From Coriobacteriia bacterium (GTDB lineage: Bacteria; Actinomycetota; Coriobacteriia; Coriobacteriales; UBA8131): 64,000 nucleotides of DNA. Below, piece after piece: positions 46,471 to 54,156 of the stretch (positions within the stretch are counted from its first letter, which is position 1; every line of letters begins with the position of its first letter). The DNA lies in assembly GCA_009784945.1 (NCBI GenBank), contig WQXH01000003.1, positions 1 through 64,000 on the forward strand. The letters run 5' to 3'. Under the pieces are notes generated by a model, which saw only the letters and a list, made by a program, of their open reading frames with translations, searched no databases and had not been told where the DNA came from. Position numbers and translations under genes: made by a program.

Positions 46471-47928
46471 CTAACCTAACCATGCTGCAGCTATAAAGCT
46501 GGAGACAAATACCATGATTATTAAAAGCACCAAGGTAAAAGACATTGACTTGGGGAGGGGAGTAGCAGATGCAACGACTTCTGAGGGCTCTCCCGGCAGT
46601 ACGGAGCCTATCCACTTGACAAACCAGGCAAAGCAAACGACGGTCTCAACGAGCGCCACTACAACGATAGTCATGAGGAGAAAGTCTCCTGCTGCTGCCT
46701 GAAAACTGCCAGAGAAAATAGCAAATTTACTGAAAAAGCCATTTAAAGGTGGCACGCCGGCAATAGCCAGTGCGCCTACCGCAAAGCCTACGCCCAACAA
46801 GGGCTGTTTCTTCAAAACTCCCTTAATGTGGGGCAACAGGCGTGTTCCTAACGTAAAGCTCAAGGCACCAGCCACTAAGAAGAAAAGCGTCTTGGCAAAG
46901 GCGTGATTGAATATATGCATGAGCGCGCCCTCAAAAGCGAGTGAACTGCCCAAGATGAAGAAGGCAAAACCTAAGAAAATGTATGACAACTGCGAGATGG
47001 TCGAGAAGGCCAAGAGGCGCTTGAGGTCGCGCTGAGGCAGATACATAAAAAAGCTGAAGAGCAGCGTTATAACGGCTGCAATGGCAGCAACCCAGCCTAT
47101 AATCTCGGGAATGGCACCAGCTTCTGTGAGCACGCGAGCAAATACGGCGACCCCCGCTTTGACCATGGACGCGCCATGTAGGTAGGCAGATACCGGCGTG
47201 GGTGCCTCCATTGCCGATGGCAGCCACATATAAAAGGGCAGCTGAGCACTCTTGGCCCAGGCAGCAAAGAGCACGCACAGGAGCAGCACGGTCTTCCAGT
47301 GGTCATCAAGCAAGGCAATGGCACCTATGCCGAGGGAGCCGGTCTGAAAGAAGAGGATGCCAATGGCCAAAAAGAGGCCAAGTGTACCAACATGGGTGAG
47401 AATGAGCGCCTTGAGCGCAGCCCTGTTGGCCGTCTTGGTGCCGTAGTACCTGATAAGTGCCCAGGAGCAGGCACCCGTTATCTCAAAAAACACCAGTTGG
47501 CCTACCAGGGTAGAGCTATATACCAGCCCTGCCATAGCGCCGATGAAGAGCGTAAAGAACACATAGAAGCTCCTGCGAGGGGCATCGGCGTGCTCGCGGT
47601 TTTTGCTACTGAGGTAGCCTATCGAGTACACCGTAATGATGAGTCCAATGACCACAAAGCAGCTTGCCAGCATAACACTGATCTGGTCAAACACCAGACC
47701 TAGCACTTCGACTTTGCCAAGGCTTATAAGACCACTATGCACTCGCTCAGCCTCAATGCCCGCAAAGCCAATCCACACGAGAGCAGTTGCGAAAAAGGAG
47801 AGCGAGCCGGCTCCCAAAGAAAGCCACTTTGCTGCCGCCTGCTTACAGACTATGATGAGTATGGCAGCCACAAAAGGCACCACCACAGAGGCAATTGCAA
47901 AGCCTGCTATGTCAAAACCAAACAGCAC
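46471..47928 (-). CDS. hyfD: Hydrogenase-4 membrane subunit HyfD (NuoN/M-like)
   Basis: 485 residues (E. coli HyfD 479), start GTG 47928 with AAGAGA upstream. About 14 helices. Conserved antiporter residues occur in CVLFAAWAKSAQLPFYMWLP near 225, AMEAPTPVSAYLHGASMVKA near 245, and RLLAFSTISQLSYIFLGFAF near 310. It heads the second hydrogenase block. In E. coli, HyfD follows HyfC directly; here HyfC is the last gene of a separate block 5 kb away. Confidence 0.9.
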   Translation of the reverse strand: MLFGFDIAGFAIASVVVPFVAAILIIVCKQAAAKWLSLGAGSLSFFATALVWIGFAGIEAERVHSGLISLGKVEVLGLVFDQISVMLASCFVVIGLIITVYSIGYLSSKNREHADAPRRSFYVFFTLFIGAMAGLVYSSTLVGQLVFFEITGACSWALIRYYGTKTANRAALKALILTHVGTLGLFLAIGILFFQTGSLGIGAIALLDDHWKTVLLLCVLFAAWAKSAQLPFYMWLPSAMEAPTPVSAYLHGASMVKAGVAVFARVLTEAGAIPEIIGWVAAIAAVITLLFSFFMYLPQRDLKRLLAFSTISQLSYIFLGFAFFILGSSLAFEGALMHIFNHAFAKTLFFLVAGALSFTLGTRLLPHIKGVLKKQPLLGVGFAVGALAIAGVPPLNGFFSKFAIFSGSFQAAAGDFLLMTIVVVALVETVVCFAWFVKWIGSVLPGEPSEVVASATPLPKSMSFTLVLLIIMVFVSSFIAAAWLG

Positions 47929-47960
47929 TAATATCTCTTAATTCGTTGCACAAAATCCAT
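47928..47960 (-). CDS. Possible 10-residue leader peptide before hyfD
   Basis: ATG 47960 opens MDFVQRIKRY and its TAG shares one base with the hyfD GTG. It lies directly after the shared promoter sequence; if TATAGT is the -10 box, ATG is six bases downstream, so it could be leaderless. It could also be a chance frame. Confidence 0.25.
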   Translation of the reverse strand: MDFVQRIKRY

Positions 47961-47977
47961 GAGTATACTATAGCCAG
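47960..47977 (-). promoter_or_regulatory. Shared 18-nt promoter element, hyfD copy
   Basis: On the minus strand it reads CTGGCTATAGTATACTCA, containing two overlapping -10-like hexamers (TATAGT, TATACT). The identical 18 bases recur before fdhF at 58981-58998, and GCAAGC lies 16-17 bases before TATACT in both. Probably the common promoter of the two formate hydrogenlyase blocks. Confidence 0.65.
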
Positions 47978-48006
47978 TTACGAGGCTTGCAGCAGCGATA
48001 ATTCAA

Positions 48007-48093
48007 CGTTACTCCCCAGGCGGTAGGCGTTACTTGTCTGCTCCGCTGTATAAGGCATGAATACCGACCGTTACTCCCCAGGCGGTAGGCGTT
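48007..48093. repeat. 25-bp exact direct repeat, two copies
   Basis: CGTTACTCCCCAGGCGGTAG and the next five bases occur at 48007-48031 and again at 48069-48093, a 62-bp period. No ORF covers them. A CRISPR array is unlikely with two copies and a 37-bp spacer. Confidence 0.65.
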
Positions 48094-48111
48094 GACTGGT
48101 CAGACTCTACT

Positions 48112-48183
48112 TCATTGCGAGCCTTGGCGAAGCAATCCAGTCAACGCTCAACAGTCTGGATTGCTTCGCTACGCTCGCAATGA
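48112..48183. repeat. 72-bp palindromic repeat with TCATTGCGA ends
   Basis: Starts TCATTGCGAG and ends CTCGCAATGA, with inner arms GCGAAGCAATCCAG and CTGGATTGCTTCGC. Same end motif and size as the REP-like pair at 11376 and 53063, but a different interior. Confidence 0.6.
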
Positions 48184-48502
48184 CAGTGAGTGTGACCTGT
48201 GACCGGTAGGTAACTGCAGAGTGCCACAGATACTACAAGTGCACTGTGTCAGCTAAAAGCAGCTTTATGGGTGAGGGTTTTCTTCGTTAGGCAAGGCGGG
48301 GTTATGTGGCACTACTTGCGGTAATGCCGCATAATCCTCGCGCAGCATAACGGGGAGAAGACCAGCCAGAAAGCCGCTTTTTAGCTTACACAGTGCACAA
48401 GCTCTCTTAATCTAGTTTTACGCAAAGTGTGACGCAGTGCAATTAGCTCGTATAGCTCATAGAGATTCGTGCTGTGATAGAGCGTGTCACAATTTCGGGG
48501 GG

Positions 48503-48626
48503 TTTTGCCAAAAAAAACAGCTTATGAACGATATTTTCCCTAAAAAACTAAGGATAAAGGAAATGCAGCCGCATTTCGGGGTCATTATTCCAAATATTCG
48601 TTCATAACCTGTATTTTTTGGCAAAA
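48503..48626. repeat. 124-bp inverted-repeat element (MITE-like)
   Basis: Ends TTTTGCCAAAAAA and TTTTTTGGCAAAA continue as imperfect arms about 34 bases long (TTATGAACG ... CGTTCATAA). The centre holds GAAATGC-AGCC-GCATTTC. No coding frame. It lies in the 790-bp spacer 47940-48724, which otherwise contains the two repeats above and no gene. Confidence 0.65.
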
Positions 48627-48724
48627 TTTGAGTAGTTTCTGCCTTGCGTGAAATCAACTAAGTTAGCTGCCTTTGATTTACTGCCTCTGACAACACATCT
48701 GGCAACACATCAAATGATGCATGC

Positions 48725-49183
48725 TTATATTGCTGCATCTAGCTCTGCTAAATAGGGAGCGGTTAGCTCAGGGTTAACAGCCTTAAGCAATAAAAGTGCA
48801 GCGCGAAGACTGTCGTGAAAAATAAGCTCAGGCAGTGCGTTGTAGAACATAATAGGCGCAAACTCCTTAAACTGCTCCATGTTGCCCGCAATTATTGCAG
48901 CAATTATTTCTGGTGCAGACCAGTCTATGTTGCCGCCCTCCTCATTCATTCCCCAGATATGCCTGCGTATGGTTTCGGTGAAGAACAAAGGATTCGCTTG
49001 CGCGCGCTCCTTTGAAAGCATTACAAAGGCTTTGATAGCATTGGCATGCAATTGAGTGTCGGGAGCATAGGTTAGTTGCGTAAGCAAACGACGCACCGAG
49101 AAGGGATCTTCATCAAACAAGCTCAAGACTGAGCTATAGTCTTCCTCAAGTATCAAGTAATTGAAGTCATCTTTAGTAATCAT
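48725..49183 (-). CDS. Small helical-repeat (HEAT-like) protein, function unknown
   Basis: 152 residues from ATG 49183; the track adds two residues from GTG. No clear Shine-Dalgarno. Mostly helical, with repeat-like blocks VRRLLTQLTYAPDTQLHANA near 30 and HDSLRAALLLLKAVNPELTA near 125, and WGMNEEGGNIDWSAPEIIAA near 78 in between. That WxMNxExGxxxWxxPExI pattern resembles the DVU0298-type proteins found in sulfate reducers and other anaerobes, with HEAT-like repeats. No catalytic motif or membrane helix. It sits alone between repeats and a divergent secreted protein gene. Confidence 0.7.
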   Translation of the reverse strand: MITKDDFNYLILEEDYSSVLSLFDEDPFSVRRLLTQLTYAPDTQLHANAIKAFVMLSKERAQANPLFFTETIRRHIWGMNEEGGNIDWSAPEIIAAIIAGNMEQFKEFAPIMFYNALPELIFHDSLRAALLLLKAVNPELTAPYLAELDAAI

Positions 49184-49452
49184 CAGCACACACGCAGTTT
49201 ACCGTTTCGGTGTCTCTTGTTTGTACTACTAGTCTGATCAACTTTACTCCAGGGTTGATAGCAATCCTTCATGCATGCTTGCAAGGCGTTACTACATGCA
49301 CCAGAGAGATGAGCAAACTGTTTAAACTGTAACACATATTGCTGGGACGGTGCTGCCAACTCCCTTTATTAGACGAAGCGCAATTGAGCATATGCTAGAA
49401 TACGGGCAGCTACAAAGAAAATGATCAGGCGGGTTGATTGAAAGGAATGGTC

Positions 49453-49923
49453 ATGAGGCATTACAGGAAACTACTATCGATAGTGGGGGTAGCTACCTTA
49501 ATCATGGCTTTAGCTTTGGCGGTGCCAGCATTTGCTGAAAGCCAAATGCCAGGAAAGGTGGGATTTAACTATTCGCAGCGGTTTCAGGTGTGTCCAATGA
49601 GCTCTGGAACAAACTACGTTGACGCAGATGGCGACGGTACATGCGGTGCTTTTGCTAATGGAGAGTGCGCTAGGCCTTTGAGCTGTCAGAATTCAGGTCA
49701 GGGCACGGCTCAAGAACAAGAACAAGGACAAGGGCAAGGACAAGGACTCGGACAAGGACAAGGACTCGGACAAGGACTCGGACAAGGACAAGGACAAGGA
49801 CTCGGCTTGTGGCAAGGTTTATGTCAAGGCGCTTGGTACATTGATGCTAATAATGACGGTGTTTGTGACAATTACGGTAGCGGCCGTGGGGGGTCAAGGT
49901 GCCAGGGGGCACAAACTAGATAA
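49453..49923 (+). CDS. Small secreted protein with Gln/Gly repeats and two calcium-loop-like motifs
   Basis: 156 residues from ATG 49453 (AAAGGA eight bases upstream; track start 49438 is earlier). A signal peptide at 1-29 ends VPAFAES. Two related motifs flank the repeats: YVDADGDGTCGAF near 57 and YIDANNDGVCDNYG near 133, resembling the DxDxDG loops of EF-hand or dockerin calcium sites plus a Cys. Between them lies a low-complexity stretch of GQGQGLGQ units encoded by near-identical CAAGGACAAGGACTCGGA repeats. Six or more cysteines could form disulfides. No family recognised. The 49190-49437 spacer shows no gene. Confidence 0.75.
   Translation: MRHYRKLLSIVGVATLIMALALAVPAFAESQMPGKVGFNYSQRFQVCPMSSGTNYVDADGDGTCGAFANGECARPLSCQNSGQGTAQEQEQGQGQGQGLGQGQGLGQGLGQGQGQGLGLWQGLCQGAWYIDANNDGVCDNYGSGRGGSRCQGAQTR
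49733..49803. repeat. Short-unit tandem repeat encoding Gln-Gly and Leu-Gly
   Basis: Six-base units GGACAA and GGACTC alternate many times, giving GQ and GL dipeptides. Such arrays change length by slippage in six-base steps without frameshift, so the protein length probably varies among strains. Confidence 0.8.
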
Positions 49924-50084
49924 CCATTTGGGCAGAAGATGATATCTCCCTAATGACGCCTCGCAGCAGTTTTTGGGCGCTCTGGTGTTGGCTATTGTGT
50001 CATTCGCCGACTCAACCGACACTTTCGTGCTTGTACAAATCATAATAGAAACACTTAGGCAGACTATTTGAAGCGAGGAAAATT

Positions 50085-51287
50085 GTGAATGTGATTCTTG
50101 ATAATGTGTATTGCGTTGGCACACTCAATCCTAATTTGCGCATATTTGACATAGAGATGTGCACCGAGCATGGCACTTCGTATAACTCCTACTTGGTGTG
50201 TGGAACAAATGAAACAGCAATCATTGATGCTAATCACGAAGCATTTGCGGGTGAATGGCTTGCTGGTATTGAGGGAGTGCTCAACGGCAAAGAGCCCTCA
50301 TACCTTATTCTCAATCATACCGAGCCCGACCACAGCAGTTCTTTGGATGCCTGCCTTGCGCAATACCCCAGCATTACTGTTGTATGCAGTGCCTCTGCGG
50401 CAATCAACATTAAAAACATTACCAACAGGCAAGACCTTGCCATACAGGTGGTTAAGAATGGCGATTCGATAGACTTGGGTGGCTTGACCCTGGAGTTTTA
50501 CAGTGCGCCCTTCCTGCACTGGCCAGACTCAATGTTTACTTGGCTTCCCGAGCATCAGATTGCCTTTACCTGCGATTTTTTGGGAACCCACTACTGTGAG
50601 CCACGAATCTTTGACCGCACGCTTTCGTATCACGATGCATTCATGACTTCTTTTGAAGCGTATTACCAGGCCATCATGAGCCCCTTTGCTCCCTGGGTGC
50701 GCAAAGGTCTTGCCATTCTTGATGACCTTGAGCCCAAGATAGTGGCAACAAGCCATGGCCCTGTTCTCACCAAAGGCTCCTCCCTTGAAAAGTGTATCGA
50801 CCTTTATCGAGAGTGGTCTGTCGAGCAGCCAAGCAGTCCTGAGAGGATAGCACTCTTTTATTGCAGCGCCTATGGCTACACCCAAGCACTCGCAGAGCAT
50901 ATCGCCGTGGGCATTTCTACCGCCTTGCCAGAGGCCAAGGTATCTCTCTATGATTTGGTTGGGGCTAACCTGGCTCATTTGGGCACAGAGCTTAATAGAT
51001 CCACTGCCTTTTTGATTGGCTCACCCACTGTTAACAAGGCAGCCCTGCCCACTGTGTGGAACTTGCTTGCTCATATAGATGCCATAAATATTGTCAAGCG
51101 CCCCGTGGCACTCTTTGGTTCATATGGTTGGAGTGGCGAGGCGCTCCCTCAGCTTGCTGCCCACCTCACTACCCTCAAAGCCAAGGTGTTTGACACGCAG
51201 CTGAGCGTTAGGTTTGCGCCTTCGGAAGCTGATTTGGCAGCCGCGGAGGAATTTGGCAAAGAGTTTGCCCTGAGCCTCTTAGCCTAA
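50085..51287 (+). CDS. fprA: Flavodiiron protein (FprA/A-type)
   Basis: 400 residues from GTG 50085, with GAGGA nine bases upstream. N-terminal metallo-beta-lactamase-like domain with the diiron ligands in LNHTEPDHSSSLDACL near 78, FLHWPDSMFTWL near 145, and FTCDFLGTHYC near 165. The C-terminal flavodoxin domain begins RIALFYCSAYGYTQALAEHI near 258 and has FLIGSPTVNKAALPTVWNLL near 308. Its order and length match class A flavodiiron proteins that reduce O2 or NO to protect anaerobes. Convergent with the lipase gene; lies between the two hydrogenase blocks. Confidence 0.93.
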   Translation: MNVILDNVYCVGTLNPNLRIFDIEMCTEHGTSYNSYLVCGTNETAIIDANHEAFAGEWLAGIEGVLNGKEPSYLILNHTEPDHSSSLDACLAQYPSITVVCSASAAINIKNITNRQDLAIQVVKNGDSIDLGGLTLEFYSAPFLHWPDSMFTWLPEHQIAFTCDFLGTHYCEPRIFDRTLSYHDAFMTSFEAYYQAIMSPFAPWVRKGLAILDDLEPKIVATSHGPVLTKGSSLEKCIDLYREWSVEQPSSPERIALFYCSAYGYTQALAEHIAVGISTALPEAKVSLYDLVGANLAHLGTELNRSTAFLIGSPTVNKAALPTVWNLLAHIDAINIVKRPVALFGSYGWSGEALPQLAAHLTTLKAKVFDTQLSVRFAPSEADLAAAEEFGKEFALSLLA

Positions 51288-51313
51288 CCATCGGCAATGC
51301 ACACGCCAGGGGT

Positions 51314-52237
51314 TTAATAGCCTCGGGCTTTGAGGTCAGCAACCAGGGCAATGTAAAAGTCTACAATGTCGTTATGCTCAAGAGGAATGCCAGAAGGCCC
51401 TGCCTTTGCAGCAGAAGCTTCATGCTTCTGCGACTCAGAAGCATCAGGCGGCAGGTTAACGGTGTAGGGGTTTTGAGTTACATCAACAAGCCTCATATGC
51501 GACACACCACTGCCAACCAGAGCAGAAAACTCCCCTTGATAATGATCATATCCAGCTGAGCTCACTGCCACGAAGCCATCATTGGGACCTTCGAGAAGCG
51601 AGACAAAAGGATTGGTGAAAATGCTGATTGGGTCGCCCAGAGAATCGCGCACAGTGCCGGCAAATTGCTGACTATATACAGGCGAAATATTTGGCTGATC
51701 GGCATTAAACTGTTGCATATGTGTAGCAGTGAGGTATTTACAGGTGGTTATAACGTCGGGATTCTCATCTCCAGCTAATCGATAGAGATTGTTTGTTACA
51801 AAGGCAAAGGGGTAAAACAGTGGCCAGAAGGTGTAGAACAGCATTTCCAAGGTCAGCGAGCCATGATGCGGAGTGGCAATGGTGGTGAGAGATGCAATGG
51901 GCATATCGATTGAAAGATCTTCCTTCAAGAGCTCAATCAGGTAGCGCGAGTCCAAACCACCCTTTGAATGAGCGATAATATTGACCTTGGTGGCGCCACT
52001 TTCTTCAAGGATTACCGGCAGACGCTCCATGAGCTGCACGGCATTGTTAAGCGGCGTGCCCCAGGCATCGGCCTCTCCAAAGTAGACCTGCGCCCCTTGC
52101 TCGCGCAAGGCATCGGGAATGCGCCCCCAGATTCTGTTTGATTTTCCATCGCGCAAAGCTACTCCGTGTACAAACAAAAGGGGGTAGCGAGTTGCACAGC
52201 TTTGTCCTTTGCTCGTTGTTTGCTCTGTGTCCATCAT
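51314..52237 (-). CDS. Lipase-like alpha/beta hydrolase
   Basis: 307 residues. YPLLFVHGVALRD near 18 is the oxyanion strand with HG. The nucleophile elbow is IIAHSKGGLDSRYLIELL near 107 (A-H-S-K-G-G), as in class I bacterial triacylglycerol lipases. The Asp and His are expected near EGPNDGFVAVSSAGYD (about 235) and GVSHMRLVDVT (about 265). No signal peptide is visible, so it may be intracellular or start elsewhere. Substrate unknown. It converges with fprA, 26 bases away. Confidence 0.83.
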   Translation of the reverse strand: MMDTEQTTSKGQSCATRYPLLFVHGVALRDGKSNRIWGRIPDALREQGAQVYFGEADAWGTPLNNAVQLMERLPVILEESGATKVNIIAHSKGGLDSRYLIELLKEDLSIDMPIASLTTIATPHHGSLTLEMLFYTFWPLFYPFAFVTNNLYRLAGDENPDVITTCKYLTATHMQQFNADQPNISPVYSQQFAGTVRDSLGDPISIFTNPFVSLLEGPNDGFVAVSSAGYDHYQGEFSALVGSGVSHMRLVDVTQNPYTVNLPPDASESQKHEASAAKAGPSGIPLEHNDIVDFYIALVADLKARGY

Positions 52238-52294
52238 TCAGTCCGTTCTTTTAGCGATTAGGTAGTCGTAGACCAGGGTACACCTGTTATCCAG

Positions 52295-52933
52295 CTATAA
52301 CTCCCATTCGTATACGTATTCCATTTGGTTGTACTTTACCCCAAAAATCTCAAACTTGTAGGGGTACTCAACAGCGCGTTTCCATCCCAGGTGGTCATAA
52401 ATCTGGTAATTGCAGCTGTCGTCGGTATCGAGGCAAATCAGAGAGCAGCCCTGAGACTTACACCAGGCAAGCCCACGCTCAAGTAACGCTTGGCCAATTT
52501 TGCGCCCGTGGTGGCTCGTATCAAGTAGCAGCAAGGTGACCTCACCGTCATAGGGAGCCACGCGGTGCTCTTTGACCAGCTCCCAATGCTTTCTGAATTC
52601 TTGTTCCAGCTTGCTCAGGTTCCGAGAGAGTTCGCTCCCAAAGGCCTTTCCTGCTTCAAGCGCCTCTGCAATGCGCGTCTCATGCTGTTGTTGGAGATGC
52701 GTAGCGAGGGTTTCTAGTCCGCGCACCCCCACAACACCCACTATCCTGTCTTCATCCTCATCTATGGCCACAATTGCATGAGTTGTCTCCATAAAGAGCA
52801 GGCTCGTGTCGATAACAGCCGCAAGCTTCTTGACCTCTTCAGACGAGATTTGAGTAAGCTCAGTAAACCAAACTTGATACACCAGCTCGACAACATCATC
52901 AAAATCTGCCTCAGTCATGTTCCTGTATAGCAT
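52295..52933 (-). CDS. GNAT-family N-acetyltransferase
   Basis: 212 residues from ATG 52933, with AAAGGAG seven bases upstream; the track start 52984 precedes that site. Opens MLYRNMTEADFDDVVELVYQ, typical GNAT. HAIVAIDEDEDRIVGVVGVR near 50 is strand 4, VTLLLLDTSHHGRKIGQALL near 130 is the acetyl-CoA-binding loop (a variant of QxxGxG/A), and CNYQIYDHLGWKRAVEYPY near 180 is the end strand. A helical insert of about 45 residues (LATHLQQQHETRIAEALEAG) is not part of the core. Substrate unknown. Confidence 0.83.
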   Translation of the reverse strand: MLYRNMTEADFDDVVELVYQVWFTELTQISSEEVKKLAAVIDTSLLFMETTHAIVAIDEDEDRIVGVVGVRGLETLATHLQQQHETRIAEALEAGKAFGSELSRNLSKLEQEFRKHWELVKEHRVAPYDGEVTLLLLDTSHHGRKIGQALLERGLAWCKSQGCSLICLDTDDSCNYQIYDHLGWKRAVEYPYKFEIFGVKYNQMEYVYEWEL

Positions 52934-53062
52934 GCTTTCTCCTTTGTCTGCCTCTCTTTTGCTCAATGACCCATAGACTATCACACATAGCTTAGTGGCA
53001 AAAGGCGTGAGGCATCTGGAGCAAGTTACTTGTGTAACTGCGGGTCACTGCTCACACTCTGT

Positions 53063-53134
53063 CCGTCATTGCGGCCTCCGAGCCGCAATCTTGCCAACAT
53101 GAATTATTGATTCCGGGTCAAGCCAGGAATGACG
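53063..53134. repeat. 72-bp REP-like palindrome, copy 2
   Basis: Begins CCGTCATTGCGGCCTCCGAG and ends CCAGGAATGACG. Matches the reverse complement of 11376-11447 almost base for base at both ends, with divergence in the middle. It sits in the 296-bp spacer between the acetyltransferase gene and hyfC, where no other gene is visible. Confidence 0.7.
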
Positions 53135-53229
53135 ATGTATAGACTGAGCTGTAAGAGCGACGGTAGCTTCCCGAGAGAGATTTCTCATCATGGCCATAGT
53201 TAATAGTAACGCTACCCGTAAAGGCAGAA

Positions 53230-54156
53230 CTACACTCCCAGTATGCTCAAAACAAGTGCCATGGCAGCTATGCCTACGACTGCCCAGGTTTGGTGGCCGA
53301 GAAGGCTCAGGCGCACGCGAGCCACGACATTCTCGATAATCGTACAGACAAAGAAAAGTCCGGCCATTTTGAGCAGGTAGACTCCCAGGCCCAGTGCAAG
53401 TGCTGGCAAGGAGAGCTCCAAGGCACTGCCAAAGGGCACAAAGATGGCTACAAACCAGCTCAGTACGATGATCTGTTTCATAGACATGCTCATCTTGACC
53501 AGCGCAAGCGAAGGGCCCGAGTACTCGGAAAGAGGACCGTCTTGTAGCTCTTGCTCTGCCTCAGCAAGGTCAAAGGGCAGTTTGCCGAGCTCAATGTAGC
53601 AGGCGCAAGCAAAGGCAACGCCTGCAAGTGCTACTGCCACGGGAGTCTCAGTGGCAAACGAGCCTATGGCCATGCCCATTTCTCCCATATTGGTAGAGCC
53701 GGTGGCGAGGATGGTTACAAAGAGCGCGAGCATCATGGCAGGCTCTACTAAGACTCCGAGCAGGAGCTCGCGAATACCGCCTACTCCTGCATAAGACGAG
53801 CCTGAATCAATAGCTGCAAGTGCAAAGAAGAAGCGGGGCAATACCAGCAGGTATAACAGCAAAATGACATCGGCAAGCACGGTAACAGGAGAGAAGCGCG
53901 TTATCACCGGCACGCCCATAAAGATGAGCATCATGGTGCCAAAGAAGAGGGCAGGCATGAGTTTGTGTATGAAGCTCGAATCTCGGGTATGCAGGTCTTG
54001 ACGCTTGAAGAGCTTGATGATGTCGTAGTAGTCTTGCAGGATAGGCGGGCCTTTGCGGGTTTGGAACTTGGCACGCATCCAGCGGGCACTGCCCGAAACG
54101 AGGGGGGCAGCCAGCAGGGCAAGCGCAGCCTGTAAGCAGGCAAGGAGGATGAGCAT
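53230..54156 (-). CDS. hyfC: Hydrogenase-4 membrane subunit HyfC (NuoH-like)
   Basis: 308 residues, about eight membrane helices. RKGPPILQDYYDIIKLFKRQ near 35 is the strongly conserved NuoH/HycD/HyfC quinone-pocket or connector block, and LPFDLAEAEQELQDGPLSEY near 195 is the other. It anchors the HyfG/H/I hydrogenase module to the membrane arm. Start ATG overlaps the hyfB stop by one base (TAATG). Last gene of the fdhF block; the natural partner hyfD is in the other block. Confidence 0.93.
   Translation of the reverse strand: MLILLACLQAALALLAAPLVSGSARWMRAKFQTRKGPPILQDYYDIIKLFKRQDLHTRDSSFIHKLMPALFFGTMMLIFMGVPVITRFSPVTVLADVILLLYLLVLPRFFFALAAIDSGSSYAGVGGIRELLLGVLVEPAMMLALFVTILATGSTNMGEMGMAIGSFATETPVAVALAGVAFACACYIELGKLPFDLAEAEQELQDGPLSEYSGPSLALVKMSMSMKQIIVLSWFVAIFVPFGSALELSLPALALGLGVYLLKMAGLFFVCTIIENVVARVRLSLLGHQTWAVVGIAAMALVLSILGV

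Noticed and set aside
48007-48183. CRISPR array
   Set aside because: Only two direct repeat copies with one spacer, followed by an unrelated palindrome, and no cas genes in the window.
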